A DNA stretch of 64,000 nucleotides from Janthinobacterium lividum (GTDB taxonomy: Bacteria; Pseudomonadota; Gammaproteobacteria; Burkholderiales; Burkholderiaceae_D), in contig NZ_JAAOLY010000005.1 in NCBI RefSeq assembly GCF_011601275.1, positions 124,001-188,000 of the forward strand, written 5' to 3'. Each line of letters opens with the position of its first letter. The stretch's first letter is position 1. The notes beneath the pieces are model-generated. The model was not told the DNA's origin, made no database searches, and was given only the letters and a program-made list of their open reading frames with translations. This document shows positions 26,689 through 35,762 of this stretch, piece after piece. Both the position numbers and the translations under genes were made by a program.

Positions 26689-27069
26689 TTGGCCAATACT
26701 TTGCCCATCGTCCACGTGTTTGCCTGTAGTGGCCGCTTCCGCAGCTGGGAAGCGCTGCAGGCATATTTGTCGCCCACGTACACGGAAGATGGCGATGCCG
26801 TGCCGTCGTCATTCATCCTGGAAACGGGCCTCACGTGCTACGAGCCGGCATGTTTTGAAAGCGCCATGCTGGCGTCGCCCGCGCCGCTGGCGCAATTGCT
26901 CGATGGCGTGTCGTATCCCGACAGCTGGCTGGCGCAGGCATGCGCGGACGCGGATGGGCGGCACTTGTTGGCCGATACGGCCGTCTGCGTGTTTGCACCG
27001 AACCAGCTGGCGCACCCGCAGCGCAGTTCGTTGCATTACGTGGGCAGCTATGCCTACGTTGGTGGCTGA
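26689..27069 (+). CDS. Imm22/DUF4284-like hypothetical protein
   Basis: A 126-residue soluble protein. The pattern of a short beta-strand (VHVFACSG), a WEALQAYL helix and an acidic EDGDAVPSSF segment resembles the immunity protein 22/DUF4284 family linked to polymorphic toxins. TTG 26689 directly follows the TAG of the upstream fusion gene, with GGAGAAG 8 bases before it; no in-frame ATG precedes residue 60. Its 3' end overlaps the convergent gene at 27054 by 16 bases. No toxin is adjacent. Family match is moderate. Confidence 0.6.
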   Translation: MANTLPIVHVFACSGRFRSWEALQAYLSPTYTEDGDAVPSSFILETGLTCYEPACFESAMLASPAPLAQLLDGVSYPDSWLAQACADADGRHLLADTAVCVFAPNQLAHPQRSSLHYVGSYAYVGG

Positions 27070-28277
27070 GCACCATCCTCGCGTTGCTCATGCAGTAGCT
27101 TGTTGATTGCCGCCAGAAGGCTGGTGCCCGACGTGGTGATGAAACGGGCGCCTGCCGCCTGCGCTTCCGTGCCGTAGCTGGCCACCGTATCCTTGCTGCA
27201 ATACACGACGATGGGCAGCTCCGGCAAGGTCTGGCGCACTTCGCGCACCGTGCGCACGCCCGCGTCCTTGATGTGCCGGCGGTTTTCCACCCTTGCCATG
27301 TCCGTGATTAGCAGCGCATACGGTTTCTGTTGGAGCATGGACAGCGCTTGCCGCGTCGATACGGCCTGATCCACCTTGATGTTTTCCCGTGCCAGCTGTT
27401 CCACCAGCAAGGTATTGTTGCGCGGATGGTCGTCCAGCCACAGCACGAGGCTGGCCGGCTTTTGCGCCGTCGGCACGCCAGCCAGGGCCGTGACGGCCGC
27501 GCCGCCATCGGGCGGGTGGGCCAGCAGCAGCTGCGTGACGGCTTCCTGCATGTCGTCGAGCGATTTTTGCTGCAAACGGCTCAGTTCCGTCACTTCGATT
27601 TCCTTGCCGCTCTCCAGGCGCACGGACTCGTTCTTGACAAGGCTGTCGGCCCGCTTGATGATGATGGACAGGTAAATGCGCGTAAGAAGGTAGCCGATCA
27701 GGAAACCGTGCACGGAAAAGAACAGCATGATGCCGCCGACCACCGCCATGGCCGTGGCCGTATCCGTGGCCAGGCTGGGCGCGATGAAGGCGGCCATGCT
27801 GCGCGCGCTGCCGGGCAGGCTTTTGAGCTCGATCAAGCCCACGCCGACGATGATTTTCGTCAGCCAGTCCGATACTTCCACCAGATTCGAATTGATTTCC
27901 ATGGGCGTGGGCGTGCCCAGGAACAGGGTATTGCTGGTGTTGCCGGCCGCCGCATCGGCCCCGGCGGCTGGCGGCTCGTCCGTGGGACGGCCCTTGCCAC
28001 TGGCCCGCTCGTCGGATGGGGCCATGTTGACGGTGCCCGAAGGCAAGGTGCGCGGGATGCCGAACAAAAAGCCCAGCAGCATGCCGCTGACGCAAAAGCC
28101 CAGGCTCCACAGCAGGGCCGGCACGGCGTGGTAATAGGGAGGCAGCAGGGCGCCCGCCAGTACGGCCAGCAAGCCCGCCAGCAGGATGAACAGCAGGATG
28201 TAAGGCAGTACGTCGCGCTTGCGCACGGCAGCGGCGGCAGTTTTTGTTGCTTTTCCGTTGCTGTCACTCTGGTCCAC
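27054..28277 (-). CDS. Membrane protein with degenerate C-terminal receiver domain
   Basis: A 407-residue protein of unknown role. Two hydrophobic segments near residues 23-70 and another pair around 135-205 indicate an inner-membrane anchor, with a charged linker to ~280. The C-terminal ~115 residues look like a response-regulator receiver: LWLDDHP acidic pair, LLITDM with the candidate phospho-Asp, and VVYCSKD. The usual late Lys is replaced in FITTSGT, so phosphorylation may not occur normally. Start GTG 28277 has AAGGAGCGGCC directly upstream; an in-frame ATG at 28346 lacks one. The long open frame continuing to 30011 is antisense to the TonB receptor and is rejected. Divergent from that receptor. 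Confidence 0.75.
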   Translation of the reverse strand: MDQSDSNGKATKTAAAAVRKRDVLPYILLFILLAGLLAVLAGALLPPYYHAVPALLWSLGFCVSGMLLGFLFGIPRTLPSGTVNMAPSDERASGKGRPTDEPPAAGADAAAGNTSNTLFLGTPTPMEINSNLVEVSDWLTKIIVGVGLIELKSLPGSARSMAAFIAPSLATDTATAMAVVGGIMLFFSVHGFLIGYLLTRIYLSIIIKRADSLVKNESVRLESGKEIEVTELSRLQQKSLDDMQEAVTQLLLAHPPDGGAAVTALAGVPTAQKPASLVLWLDDHPRNNTLLVEQLARENIKVDQAVSTRQALSMLQQKPYALLITDMARVENRRHIKDAGVRTVREVRQTLPELPIVVYCSKDTVASYGTEAQAAGARFITTSGTSLLAAINKLLHEQREDGAQPPT

Positions 28278-28373
28278 GGCCGCTCCTTGAAAAATCCTGA
28301 ATCCAGGCACCGAGCCTGCCGCGTATATAGTTCGTGGGAAGCCCATACTGACATCATAAAAACGGGAGACGCG

Positions 28374-30446
28374 ATGCGATTGATAAAAAGCAAACGGATG
28401 GCAGCTTGTGCATTGGCATTGTTGAGCGTGGGACGTCAGGCGCTGGCGCAGGACGGGGCCGCAACAGTTGCCGATGAGACGCGCACCGTGCGCGTGACAG
28501 GCCACTACGACAACGCCGTCGGCACGTCGGACGCGGCCAGCCAGGGCGTCATCACGACTGAGTTGATTGTCAACCGGCCCGCCTTGCGCACGGGCGAATT
28601 GCTGGAATTCGTGCCCGGGCTGATCGTCACCCAGCACAGCGGCGACGGCAAGGCCAACCAGTATTTCCTGCGCGGCTTCAATCTCGACCATGGCACGGAT
28701 TTCGCCACTTACGTCGACGGCATGCCCGTCAATATGCGCACGCATGCGCACGGGCAAGGCTATTCCGACCTCAATTTCCTCATTCCCGAGCTGGTGCAGC
28801 GCATCGATTACAAGAAAGGACCATATTTCGCCGGCGAAGGCGATTTCGCCTCGGCAGGCGCGGCGCGTATCCGTCTGGCCGACAAGTTGCCGCAGGGTCA
28901 GGCCAGCGTGTCCGTCGGCCAGCACGGTTATGTGCGCGGCGTCGTCGCCGACTCGTTCGGTGCCGGGCCTGGCACCTTGCTGGTCGGCCTGGAAGTGAAC
29001 CGCAACAACGGTCCTTGGGACGTTCCGGAGCGCGTGCGAAAATACAGCGGCGTACTGCGCTACAGCCAGGGCACGCCGGACGACGGCTTCAGCGTGACGG
29101 GCATGGCGTATAAAAACAGCTGGAACGCCACCGACCAGGTGCCGTTGCGCGCCGTGGAATCGGGCCAGATCGGCCGTTTCGGCAGCCTGGCGCCCAGCGA
29201 TGGCGGCGATACCTCGCGCTACAGCCTGTCGTACGCGATGCGCAAGCGCACGGACAACCGGCTGTTCGAATTCGACGCCTACGTGATCCGCTCGCAGCTG
29301 GAACTCAATAGCGACTTCACGTATTTCCTTGCCAATCCGCAACAGGGCGACCAGTTCCAGCAAAGCGAGCGGCGCACGGTGGCCGGTGTGAACGCCAGCG
29401 AAAGCTGGAATACGCAACTGTTCGGTCTCCCCCTGCGCAACAAGCTGGGCGTGCAGGCGCGTTTCGACCGGCTCTCGCCCGTGGGCCTGTACAACACGGT
29501 GGACAGAGTACGCCAAAGCACGGTGCGCGAAGACCGGGTGCGCGAAAGCAGCATCGGCGTGTATGGCGAAAACACCGTGCAATGGCTGCCCTGGCTGCGT
29601 TCCGTGGCGGGCGTGCGCTATGACGCCTACCGTTTCAACGTGGACAGCAGCATCGCCGGCAACAGCGGCGCGGCGAACGACCACGTGGTGTCGCCGAAAC
29701 TGTCCTTGATACTTGGGCCGTGGAGCAAGACGGAATTTTTTGTCAATTACGGCAAGGGCTTCCACAGCAACGATGCGCGCGGCACGACGCAGACGCGCTT
29801 GCCCGACGGCACGCCATCCACGCCCGTCACGCCGCTGGTGCCGACGAAAGGCATGGAACTGGGCGCGCGCACGGAATGGCTGCCTGGCCTGCAAAGCTCG
29901 CTGGCCCTGTGGCGCCTCGATATCGCGTCGGAATTGCTGTTCGTGGGCGACGCGGGCGAGACGGAAGCGAGCCGCGCCAGCCGCCGCCACGGCATCGAGT
30001 GGAACAACCATTATATTGCCGCACCGTGGCTGCTGTTCGACCTGGACCTGGCCGCTTCGCGCTCGCGCTACACGGAAAACGACCCCGCCGGCAACTATAT
30101 ACCCGGTTCAATCGACAAGGTGGCCTCGTTCGGCGTGACCGTGACGGACCAGGGCCCGTGGTCGGGCGCCTTCCAGCTGCGCTACTTCGGCCCCCGTCCC
30201 CTGATCGAGGACAACAGCGTGCGCTCGGCCTCGACCACCCTGGCGTATGCGAGAGTGGCGTACCAGCTCAACCGCAAGACGCGCTTGTCGCTTGACGTGT
30301 TCAACCTGTTCGACAAGCGCGCCAGCGACATCGATTATTACTACGTCTCGCGCCTGCCCGGCGAGGCCACGGAAGGGGTGAATGACCGGCATTTCCATCC
30401 GGTGGAGCCACGTTCCGCACGCCTGACCTTGTCATACGCGTTCTGA
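28374..30446 (+). CDS. TonB-dependent receptor
   Basis: A 690-residue outer-membrane receptor. The signal peptide ends near QALAQDG, a TonB-box-like TVRVTGHY follows, then a plug with TGELLEFVPGLIVTQHSG and the unusual DGMPVNMRTHAHGQGYSDLNF block. The beta-barrel ends in Phe (LTLSYAF). No STN domain. ATG 28374 follows ACGGGAGAC. Neither neighbour indicates the substrate: upstream is a divergent membrane/receiver protein and downstream is kptA, 17 bases after the stop. The His-rich plug loop (RTHAHGQG) is seen in receptors of a poorly characterised subgroup. Confidence 0.9.
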   Translation: MRLIKSKRMAACALALLSVGRQALAQDGAATVADETRTVRVTGHYDNAVGTSDAASQGVITTELIVNRPALRTGELLEFVPGLIVTQHSGDGKANQYFLRGFNLDHGTDFATYVDGMPVNMRTHAHGQGYSDLNFLIPELVQRIDYKKGPYFAGEGDFASAGAARIRLADKLPQGQASVSVGQHGYVRGVVADSFGAGPGTLLVGLEVNRNNGPWDVPERVRKYSGVLRYSQGTPDDGFSVTGMAYKNSWNATDQVPLRAVESGQIGRFGSLAPSDGGDTSRYSLSYAMRKRTDNRLFEFDAYVIRSQLELNSDFTYFLANPQQGDQFQQSERRTVAGVNASESWNTQLFGLPLRNKLGVQARFDRLSPVGLYNTVDRVRQSTVREDRVRESSIGVYGENTVQWLPWLRSVAGVRYDAYRFNVDSSIAGNSGAANDHVVSPKLSLILGPWSKTEFFVNYGKGFHSNDARGTTQTRLPDGTPSTPVTPLVPTKGMELGARTEWLPGLQSSLALWRLDIASELLFVGDAGETEASRASRRHGIEWNNHYIAAPWLLFDLDLAASRSRYTENDPAGNYIPGSIDKVASFGVTVTDQGPWSGAFQLRYFGPRPLIEDNSVRSASTTLAYARVAYQLNRKTRLSLDVFNLFDKRASDIDYYYVSRLPGEATEGVNDRHFHPVEPRSARLTLSYAF

Positions 30447-30463
30447 TAACGGTAGACTGGGGC

Positions 30464-31009
30464 ATGACAGATCACTTAGTAAATACCAGTAAATTCCTTT
30501 CCCTCATACTGCGCCACGCCCCCGAAAAAATCGGCCTCGCGCTCGATCCCCAAGGCTGGGCCGACATCGCCCAGCTGCTGGCGCTGGCGACCCAGCATGG
30601 GCGCCGCATTTCGCGTGAACAATTGGATGACGTGGTGGCGCGCGACAGCAAGACGCGCTACGCCATCAGCGCCGACGGCTTGCGCATCCGCGCCAACCAG
30701 GGGCATTCGCTGGCGGCCGTCGATATAGCCTTGCCGCCCGCCACGCCACCCGCCATGCTGTACCACGGCACGGCCAGCCGTTTTGTCGAGGCGATCCGCG
30801 CCGGCGGTTTGCTGCCGGGAGCGCGCAACCACGTGCACCTGTCCAGCAACCGCGAAACGGCCGTGGCCGTTGGCGCGCGCCATGGCAAGCCCGTTGTGCT
30901 GTCGGTCGATGCGGCTGCCATGCAGGCGCAGGGCCACGCATTTTATGTGTCGGACAATGGCGTGTGGCTGACACAGGCCGTGCCGGTGGCCTTCATCGGC
31001 TTTCCCTGA
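30464..31009 (+). CDS. kptA: RNA 2'-phosphotransferase, Tpt1/KptA family
   Basis: A 181-residue enzyme that moves an internal RNA 2'-phosphate to NAD+, giving ADP-ribose 1''-2'' cyclic phosphate. The N-terminal winged-helix part has KFLSLILRHAPEKIGL with the catalytic-type Arg-His. The C-terminal ADP-ribosyltransferase-like lobe shows LYHGTASR and HVHLSSNRETAVAVG. Length matches bacterial KptA. In bacteria with no spliced tRNA producing 2'-phosphates, the substrate is not settled; RNA repair or ADP-ribosylation of RNA ends are proposed. ATG 30464 has only weak ribosome-binding bases. Confidence 0.92.
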   Translation: MTDHLVNTSKFLSLILRHAPEKIGLALDPQGWADIAQLLALATQHGRRISREQLDDVVARDSKTRYAISADGLRIRANQGHSLAAVDIALPPATPPAMLYHGTASRFVEAIRAGGLLPGARNHVHLSSNRETAVAVGARHGKPVVLSVDAAAMQAQGHAFYVSDNGVWLTQAVPVAFIGFP

Positions 31010-31013
31010 CTAA

Positions 31014-32213
31014 TTAATGACTTAGCGCTTTGGCCCTGGCTTGCCCCTGGCGCTTGCGGCGCCAGATCAGCACGCCCGTCACGCTCAAACCCGCCACCAG
31101 CATGCCCATGGCGCAGATGAACATTTTGAAGGGCCAGCCCCACATCGAGGCCATGTGCAGGGCGCTGATCCAGCTGCGGATGGTGTCTCCGCTGGCCGCG
31201 CCCGTGGGCAGCCAGGTGGCCAGCTGCCGGCCGCTGGCCGCGTCGAAAAAGATGGTGGTCAGGCCTTTGTGGGCGCGCACGTCGCGGCTGCTGCGCACGT
31301 TGTAGCTGTACACGCCCAGCGCGCGTTCGTAGGCCAGGGCGTTTTCCTCGAGGATGGTGAATCCGTGCTGACGCGCCAGCGCGTCCATCAACTGGCGGCC
31401 CTGCGCGCGCGCGGCCGGCCAGTCCAGCTGCGGCCCCGGCGACGGCGTGTGCCGCGCGACGATTTCTTCGGCACCCTGGTGGGCAAACAGCGGATGCATG
31501 ACGGCCGCATAGGCGCCGTACAGGTTGAAGGCGACGCCGCTCCAGGCAAACACCAGCAGCATGGCCCACAGCCACAGGCCGCCCGCGCGGTGCAGGTCGA
31601 ATACGAGTTTATAGCTGCCGCCGTTGCGGCGCAGCAGCCATGACGGGCGCCAGCGCAGCAGCCACGGTTTGCTGCCCGGCGAGCGTTTTTTCAGGCGAGC
31701 GGGGAAGGTCAGGGCGGCGCCGATGAAGCAGTCGACCGTCCACACGATGGCGATCAGGCCGAACATCAGCAAGCCCGTGTCGCCCAGCGCCAATGCGTAA
31801 TGCAGGCGCTCGATGAAGGGCAACAGGTTGATGGCGCCCTCGCTGATCTGGCCCCAGCGACGCTGACCCAGCACGGCCCCCGTGTAGGAATCGACGAACA
31901 CTTCGTCGCTGGCCAGCGGGGCGTCGTCCGCCGTACGCAGGTAGAACACCATGCTGTGGCCGGGTGGCGCCGACAGCGGCGCGTAGCTGACCTGCGCCTG
32001 GGGAAAGCGCGCAGCGATCGTCTCGCGCAGCAGCAGGGCGTCGAGCGGCGCAGCGCCCGGCGTGGGCGGCGCCACCCGGAAGACGGCGGGCAGCATGGCC
32101 GCCTCCAGTTCATCCTTCCACGCGAGCGCGCTGCCCGTGACGCCGGTCACGATGAGGAAGCCGGCCATCAGCAGGCCGGCATAGCGGTGCATGGCCGCCA
32201 ATACAGGGCGCAT
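31014..32213 (-). CDS. PepSY-domain iron-regulated membrane protein
   Basis: A 399-residue inner-membrane protein of the PepSY/PiuB type. An N-terminal helix (VLAAMHRYAGLLMAGFLIVTG) with a conserved His is followed by a periplasmic PepSY region, two further membrane segments (about residues 130-160 and 210-240) and a last one near 355-380 ending in RRKRQG. Such proteins accompany siderophore receptors and are proposed to reduce or release iron in the periplasm. ATG 32213 overlaps the receptor stop by one base (TGATG), so it is translationally coupled. The longer open frame to 32267 lies inside the receptor gene. Confidence 0.9.
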   Translation of the reverse strand: MRPVLAAMHRYAGLLMAGFLIVTGVTGSALAWKDELEAAMLPAVFRVAPPTPGAAPLDALLLRETIAARFPQAQVSYAPLSAPPGHSMVFYLRTADDAPLASDEVFVDSYTGAVLGQRRWGQISEGAINLLPFIERLHYALALGDTGLLMFGLIAIVWTVDCFIGAALTFPARLKKRSPGSKPWLLRWRPSWLLRRNGGSYKLVFDLHRAGGLWLWAMLLVFAWSGVAFNLYGAYAAVMHPLFAHQGAEEIVARHTPSPGPQLDWPAARAQGRQLMDALARQHGFTILEENALAYERALGVYSYNVRSSRDVRAHKGLTTIFFDAASGRQLATWLPTGAASGDTIRSWISALHMASMWGWPFKMFICAMGMLVAGLSVTGVLIWRRKRQGQARAKALSH

Positions 32214-34681
32214 CAGAACCTGTACATGGCGCTGACGTTGGCCGTGCGTTCCGCATTGCGGTAGCACAGGTTGGGCAGGTAGCCGCAGTCATACAGGGTC
32301 TGCTTGTTCAGTACATTGTTGACGTTGAGGGCAAACTGCCACGGCCCGCGCGACACGCCCAGCGCCGCATCCCACTGGGTGATGCCGCCATTGCGGATGT
32401 TCAGGTTTTCGCCGTCGGAATTCGAGCGCATGGCGCCGAGAAAACGCATGCCCAGCGCCGCATACGCGGGCAGGCTGCCGGCCAGCGTGAACGATTGGCG
32501 GGCCCAGGCCGAGGCGCTATGGCGCGGCGCGCCCGCTTGCTGCAAACCCAGGTCGCCATTGTTGCTCTTTATGACCTCCGTATCGAGGTAGGTGTACTGG
32601 GCGATCAGGCTCAGACGGCTGGCGAACTCCGTGCGCGCTTCCAGTTCGACGCCGCGCGACTTGACCTGGCCCGTCTGCAGCAGGAAACCCGGATTCCCGA
32701 TGTCGGACGTGGAGACATTGTCGCGCACCAGGTCGAACACGGCTGCCGTATAGCTGGCGCGCTGGCCCACAGGTTCGTAGCGGACTCCGGCTTCGAACTG
32801 CTTGCCGCGCGACGGTTTCAAGGCGCCGCCGCCCATCGTCGTGCCCAGTTCGGGCGAGAATGAACTGGCATAGCTGACATACGGCGCCCAGCCGTCATCG
32901 AACAGGTAGACGGCGCCCAAGCGGCCCGTGGTGGCCGATGGCGACTGGTGGTAGTCGGGTTTGACGGCGCCGGTATTGAGGTCCGTGACGTCGCGCGATT
33001 GCGTGGTCTTGTCGCGGCGCAGGCCCGCCGTCACGACCCAGCGCTCCCATTTCAGTTGATCCTGCGCGTACAGACCCAGCTGGCGCGAAGGGGCAGCGGC
33101 ACGCGTGGGCGCCTTGGACGGGACCAGGGGCTGCTTGCCGTACACGGGCTGGTACAGGTCGAGCGGTTCGATAAAGCCCCGCTGATGGCGGTAGTCGTCC
33201 GTGTTGCGGATGTTCGCGTAATCGACGCCCAGCAGCACCTGGTGCGTCAGGCTGCCCGTGGCAAACTTCGCCTGCAGCTGGGTATCGGCGAACAGGCTTT
33301 TCGAATCCGTGTCGACGGGCCAGAAATATCGATCAACGGTACCGTCGTCGTTCAGGCCTCCGGGGAACATGTCCGTGCGGTCGTTCTTCAGGCGCGTATA
33401 GCGCAGGTTCTGGCGCAGCGACCACGTATCGTTGAATGTGTGCTCGAACTCGTAGCCCAGCATGGTGTTGCGGCGCTTGAAGCGGTTATCGTCGCCCATC
33501 AGGTTGACTCTTGGATCGACCTGGCCGCGCGGGCCAGGCACCAGCAGCTGGTTCGGGAACGCGTACTGCTGGTTGTCCTGCTCGTAGCGGGCCAGCAGGG
33601 TCAGACGCGTGGCGGGGCCTGCCTGCCAGGTAAGCGAAGGCGCAAAGTACAGGCGGTTGTCGCGGTCGCGGTCCAGCCGCGTATGGGCTTCGCGACCCAG
33701 CATGACGACCCGGTAGGTCCAGGCGCCCGGCGCGTCGATGGTGCCGCCCACGTCGGCTTTCAGCTGGCGGCGCTGGTAGCTGCCGTACTCAATTCCCACT
33801 TCGCGCACGGCGTCCGCGCTGGGACGCTTGCTGACGGCGTTGACCATGCCGCCCGGCGGTATCTGCCCGTACAGCACGGACGCGGGGCCGCGCAGCACTT
33901 CCAGGCGTTCCAGGCCATACGGTTCGATCGAGGCGCCAAAAGTGCGGCCCGAGTTGCGCAAACCATCTTGCAGGATGCCGTTCGTCTCAATGGTGAAGCC
34001 GCGCAGCAGCGAGGAATCGTCGCTGCCCAGCGGGCGCTGGTTCGGTGTCACGCCGGCCGTGTAGCGCAGGGTTTCGTCGAGCGACTCGGCATTGCGGTCG
34101 CTGATTTCATCGGCCGTGACGACGGACACGGATTGCGGGTTTTCATTCAGAGCCGTATCTGTCTTGGTGGCCGAGCCGGCGCGCCTCGCCACGTAGCCGC
34201 GCACGGGTCCCGTCGCCGTTTCGCGTTCGCTGCTGGCATTGATGGTGATGGCGGGCAGGGTGGCACTGGCCTGGGCCGGCGTGGCTGCCGGCGCTGGCGC
34301 AGTCTCCGGCCGCAGCGCATACGCGCCGTTGGCGCCCGCCACCACGCGCACGCCCTGGCCGCGCAGCAGCTCCTCGAAACCCTGGCGCACCGTGTAGCTG
34401 CCCGCCAGGCCGCCGCTGCGCTTGCCCTGCAACAGGGCCGCGTCGGCCGACAGTTCCACGCCGGCCGCGCTGGCGAACGTTGTCAATGCCCGCTCCAGCG
34501 GTCCGGCGGGTACCGCGTACTGGCGCTTCGCTTGCGTATTCTCTAACGTCTGGGCGTGGGCGGCAGGGGCAGTGACGGCCAGGGCACCGACGGCGGCGCC
34601 AGCGAGGAACAGGGCCTGGATGGCGGCGGCGAGGGGAAACGGACGCAGTTTGTGCGCGGGTGCGGTCAGGCGAGGGGGCAT
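32213..34681 (-). CDS. TonB-dependent siderophore receptor with STN domain (FecA-type)
   Basis: An 822-residue outer-membrane receptor. After a signal peptide (to AAHAQTL) comes a secretin/TonB STN domain (about residues 50-120; LERALTTFASAAGVELSAD). This is the transmembrane signalling module that talks to FecR. Then follow the plug (LEVLRGPASVLYGQIPPGG) and a beta-barrel ending in Phe (SAMYRF). It is the target gene of the FecI/FecR pair directly upstream. It should import a ferric siderophore; the class cannot be read from the sequence. ATG 34681 follows AAGGAT. Confidence 0.94.
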   Translation of the reverse strand: MPPRLTAPAHKLRPFPLAAAIQALFLAGAAVGALAVTAPAAHAQTLENTQAKRQYAVPAGPLERALTTFASAAGVELSADAALLQGKRSGGLAGSYTVRQGFEELLRGQGVRVVAGANGAYALRPETAPAPAATPAQASATLPAITINASSERETATGPVRGYVARRAGSATKTDTALNENPQSVSVVTADEISDRNAESLDETLRYTAGVTPNQRPLGSDDSSLLRGFTIETNGILQDGLRNSGRTFGASIEPYGLERLEVLRGPASVLYGQIPPGGMVNAVSKRPSADAVREVGIEYGSYQRRQLKADVGGTIDAPGAWTYRVVMLGREAHTRLDRDRDNRLYFAPSLTWQAGPATRLTLLARYEQDNQQYAFPNQLLVPGPRGQVDPRVNLMGDDNRFKRRNTMLGYEFEHTFNDTWSLRQNLRYTRLKNDRTDMFPGGLNDDGTVDRYFWPVDTDSKSLFADTQLQAKFATGSLTHQVLLGVDYANIRNTDDYRHQRGFIEPLDLYQPVYGKQPLVPSKAPTRAAAPSRQLGLYAQDQLKWERWVVTAGLRRDKTTQSRDVTDLNTGAVKPDYHQSPSATTGRLGAVYLFDDGWAPYVSYASSFSPELGTTMGGGALKPSRGKQFEAGVRYEPVGQRASYTAAVFDLVRDNVSTSDIGNPGFLLQTGQVKSRGVELEARTEFASRLSLIAQYTYLDTEVIKSNNGDLGLQQAGAPRHSASAWARQSFTLAGSLPAYAALGMRFLGAMRSNSDGENLNIRNGGITQWDAALGVSRGPWQFALNVNNVLNKQTLYDCGYLPNLCYRNAERTANVSAMYRF

Positions 34682-34775
34682 GGTGCAAATCCTTGGAAAG
34701 TGGCGGGAAAAAATTGGTTCTTCCCGTATTCCGAATGAAAAGCCAAAACCCTCAACGTTTTTTCACTTATTTTTT

Positions 34776-35762
34776 TCAGGCGGCCCGGCGCGGCCCCACG
34801 CTGACCCAGTAGCGCGTGCGATAAACCAGCTGCACAGGCAGGCTGGCGGCCAGGTTGGCCAGCGAGCGATCCGTGTCGCGCAGCGAATACACGCCCGTCA
34901 CGCGCAGGCCGGCAATGGATTCGTCGCAGCGCAATACGCCGTGACGATAGCGCCCCAGCTCGGCCAGCAGCTCGTCCAGGCGCATGCGCTCGGCCACCAG
35001 GCTGCCATCGGCCCAGGCGGCGGCACTGTTTTCGACGTTCGTGACATCTTGCACGTCCAGGCGCGTGTAGCCAGCCTGCTGGCTCGCCTGCAAGTGCAGG
35101 GAGGGGGCGCCCTCCTGCAGCGGCTGCAGGGCCACGGCGCCCTGGAACACGGCGACACGGCTCTCGCCGTCATCGAGGCGCACACTGAAACGCGTGCCCA
35201 GCGCCGTGACCGTGCCCTGCGGCGTTTCCACCAGCAGCGGACGGTAAACGGGCGTCGTTTCATGCGCGCTGGTGACGAGGATGGCGCCCGCGCGCAACAC
35301 GATGCGCCGTTCATTGGGGCCGTAGCGCACGTCGATGGCGCTGGCCGTGTCGAGCACCACGTGCGTGCCGTCGGCCAGCACGATGGCGCGCGTCTCGCCG
35401 ACCGACGTGCGGTAGCCGCTGGCGGCGCTCTGCCACAGGCCCGTTTCGTGCGCCAGCATGGCCGTACCGCCGCCCGCGGCGATCAAGCCCAGCAGCTGCA
35501 AGGCGCGCCGGCGTCCGGTGACACGGCGCTGAACCGGCGCCAGGGCGCCGCGCGCCACCTCGCGTGGCAGTGCGTCGAATTGGCGGGCAAAACGCTGCAG
35601 CCGCGCCCAGGCCCGTTCGTGTTCGGGGTGGGCGGCGCGCCAGGCGGCGCAGGCGTCGGCATCGGCCGCGCTGGCGTCTTCCGCCCACAGCCGCGCCATC
35701 CACTCGGCGGCGCGCTGCAGCACGGCGGGGGCGATGGGGGCGTTATCCAGTTGGAAACTCAT
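34776..35762 (-). CDS. FecR-family anti-sigma/signal transducer
   Basis: A 328-residue single-span inner-membrane protein. The cytoplasmic N-terminus (about residues 1-85) contains the WMARLWAED and DACAAWRAAHPEHERAW blocks that bind FecI-type sigma factors. A membrane segment (ALQLLGLIAAGGG) is followed by a periplasmic FecR domain (VLADGTHVVLDTASAIDVRYG, then TPQGTVTALGTRFSVR). It overlaps the sigma gene as ATGA (35759-35762). Ligand binding to the receptor at 32213 is expected to relieve its hold on the sigma factor. A 94-base gap with AT-rich sequence separates it from the receptor. Confidence 0.93.
   Translation of the reverse strand: MSFQLDNAPIAPAVLQRAAEWMARLWAEDASAADADACAAWRAAHPEHERAWARLQRFARQFDALPREVARGALAPVQRRVTGRRRALQLLGLIAAGGGTAMLAHETGLWQSAASGYRTSVGETRAIVLADGTHVVLDTASAIDVRYGPNERRIVLRAGAILVTSAHETTPVYRPLLVETPQGTVTALGTRFSVRLDDGESRVAVFQGAVALQPLQEGAPSLHLQASQQAGYTRLDVQDVTNVENSAAAWADGSLVAERMRLDELLAELGRYRHGVLRCDESIAGLRVTGVYSLRDTDRSLANLAASLPVQLVYRTRYWVSVGPRRAA

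Noticed and set aside
27054-30011. A 985-codon open frame on the minus strand across the TonB receptor at 28374
   Set aside because: Only the part to 28277 has coding character and a ribosome-binding site. The rest is antisense to a receptor gene with clear homology and plausible codon use.
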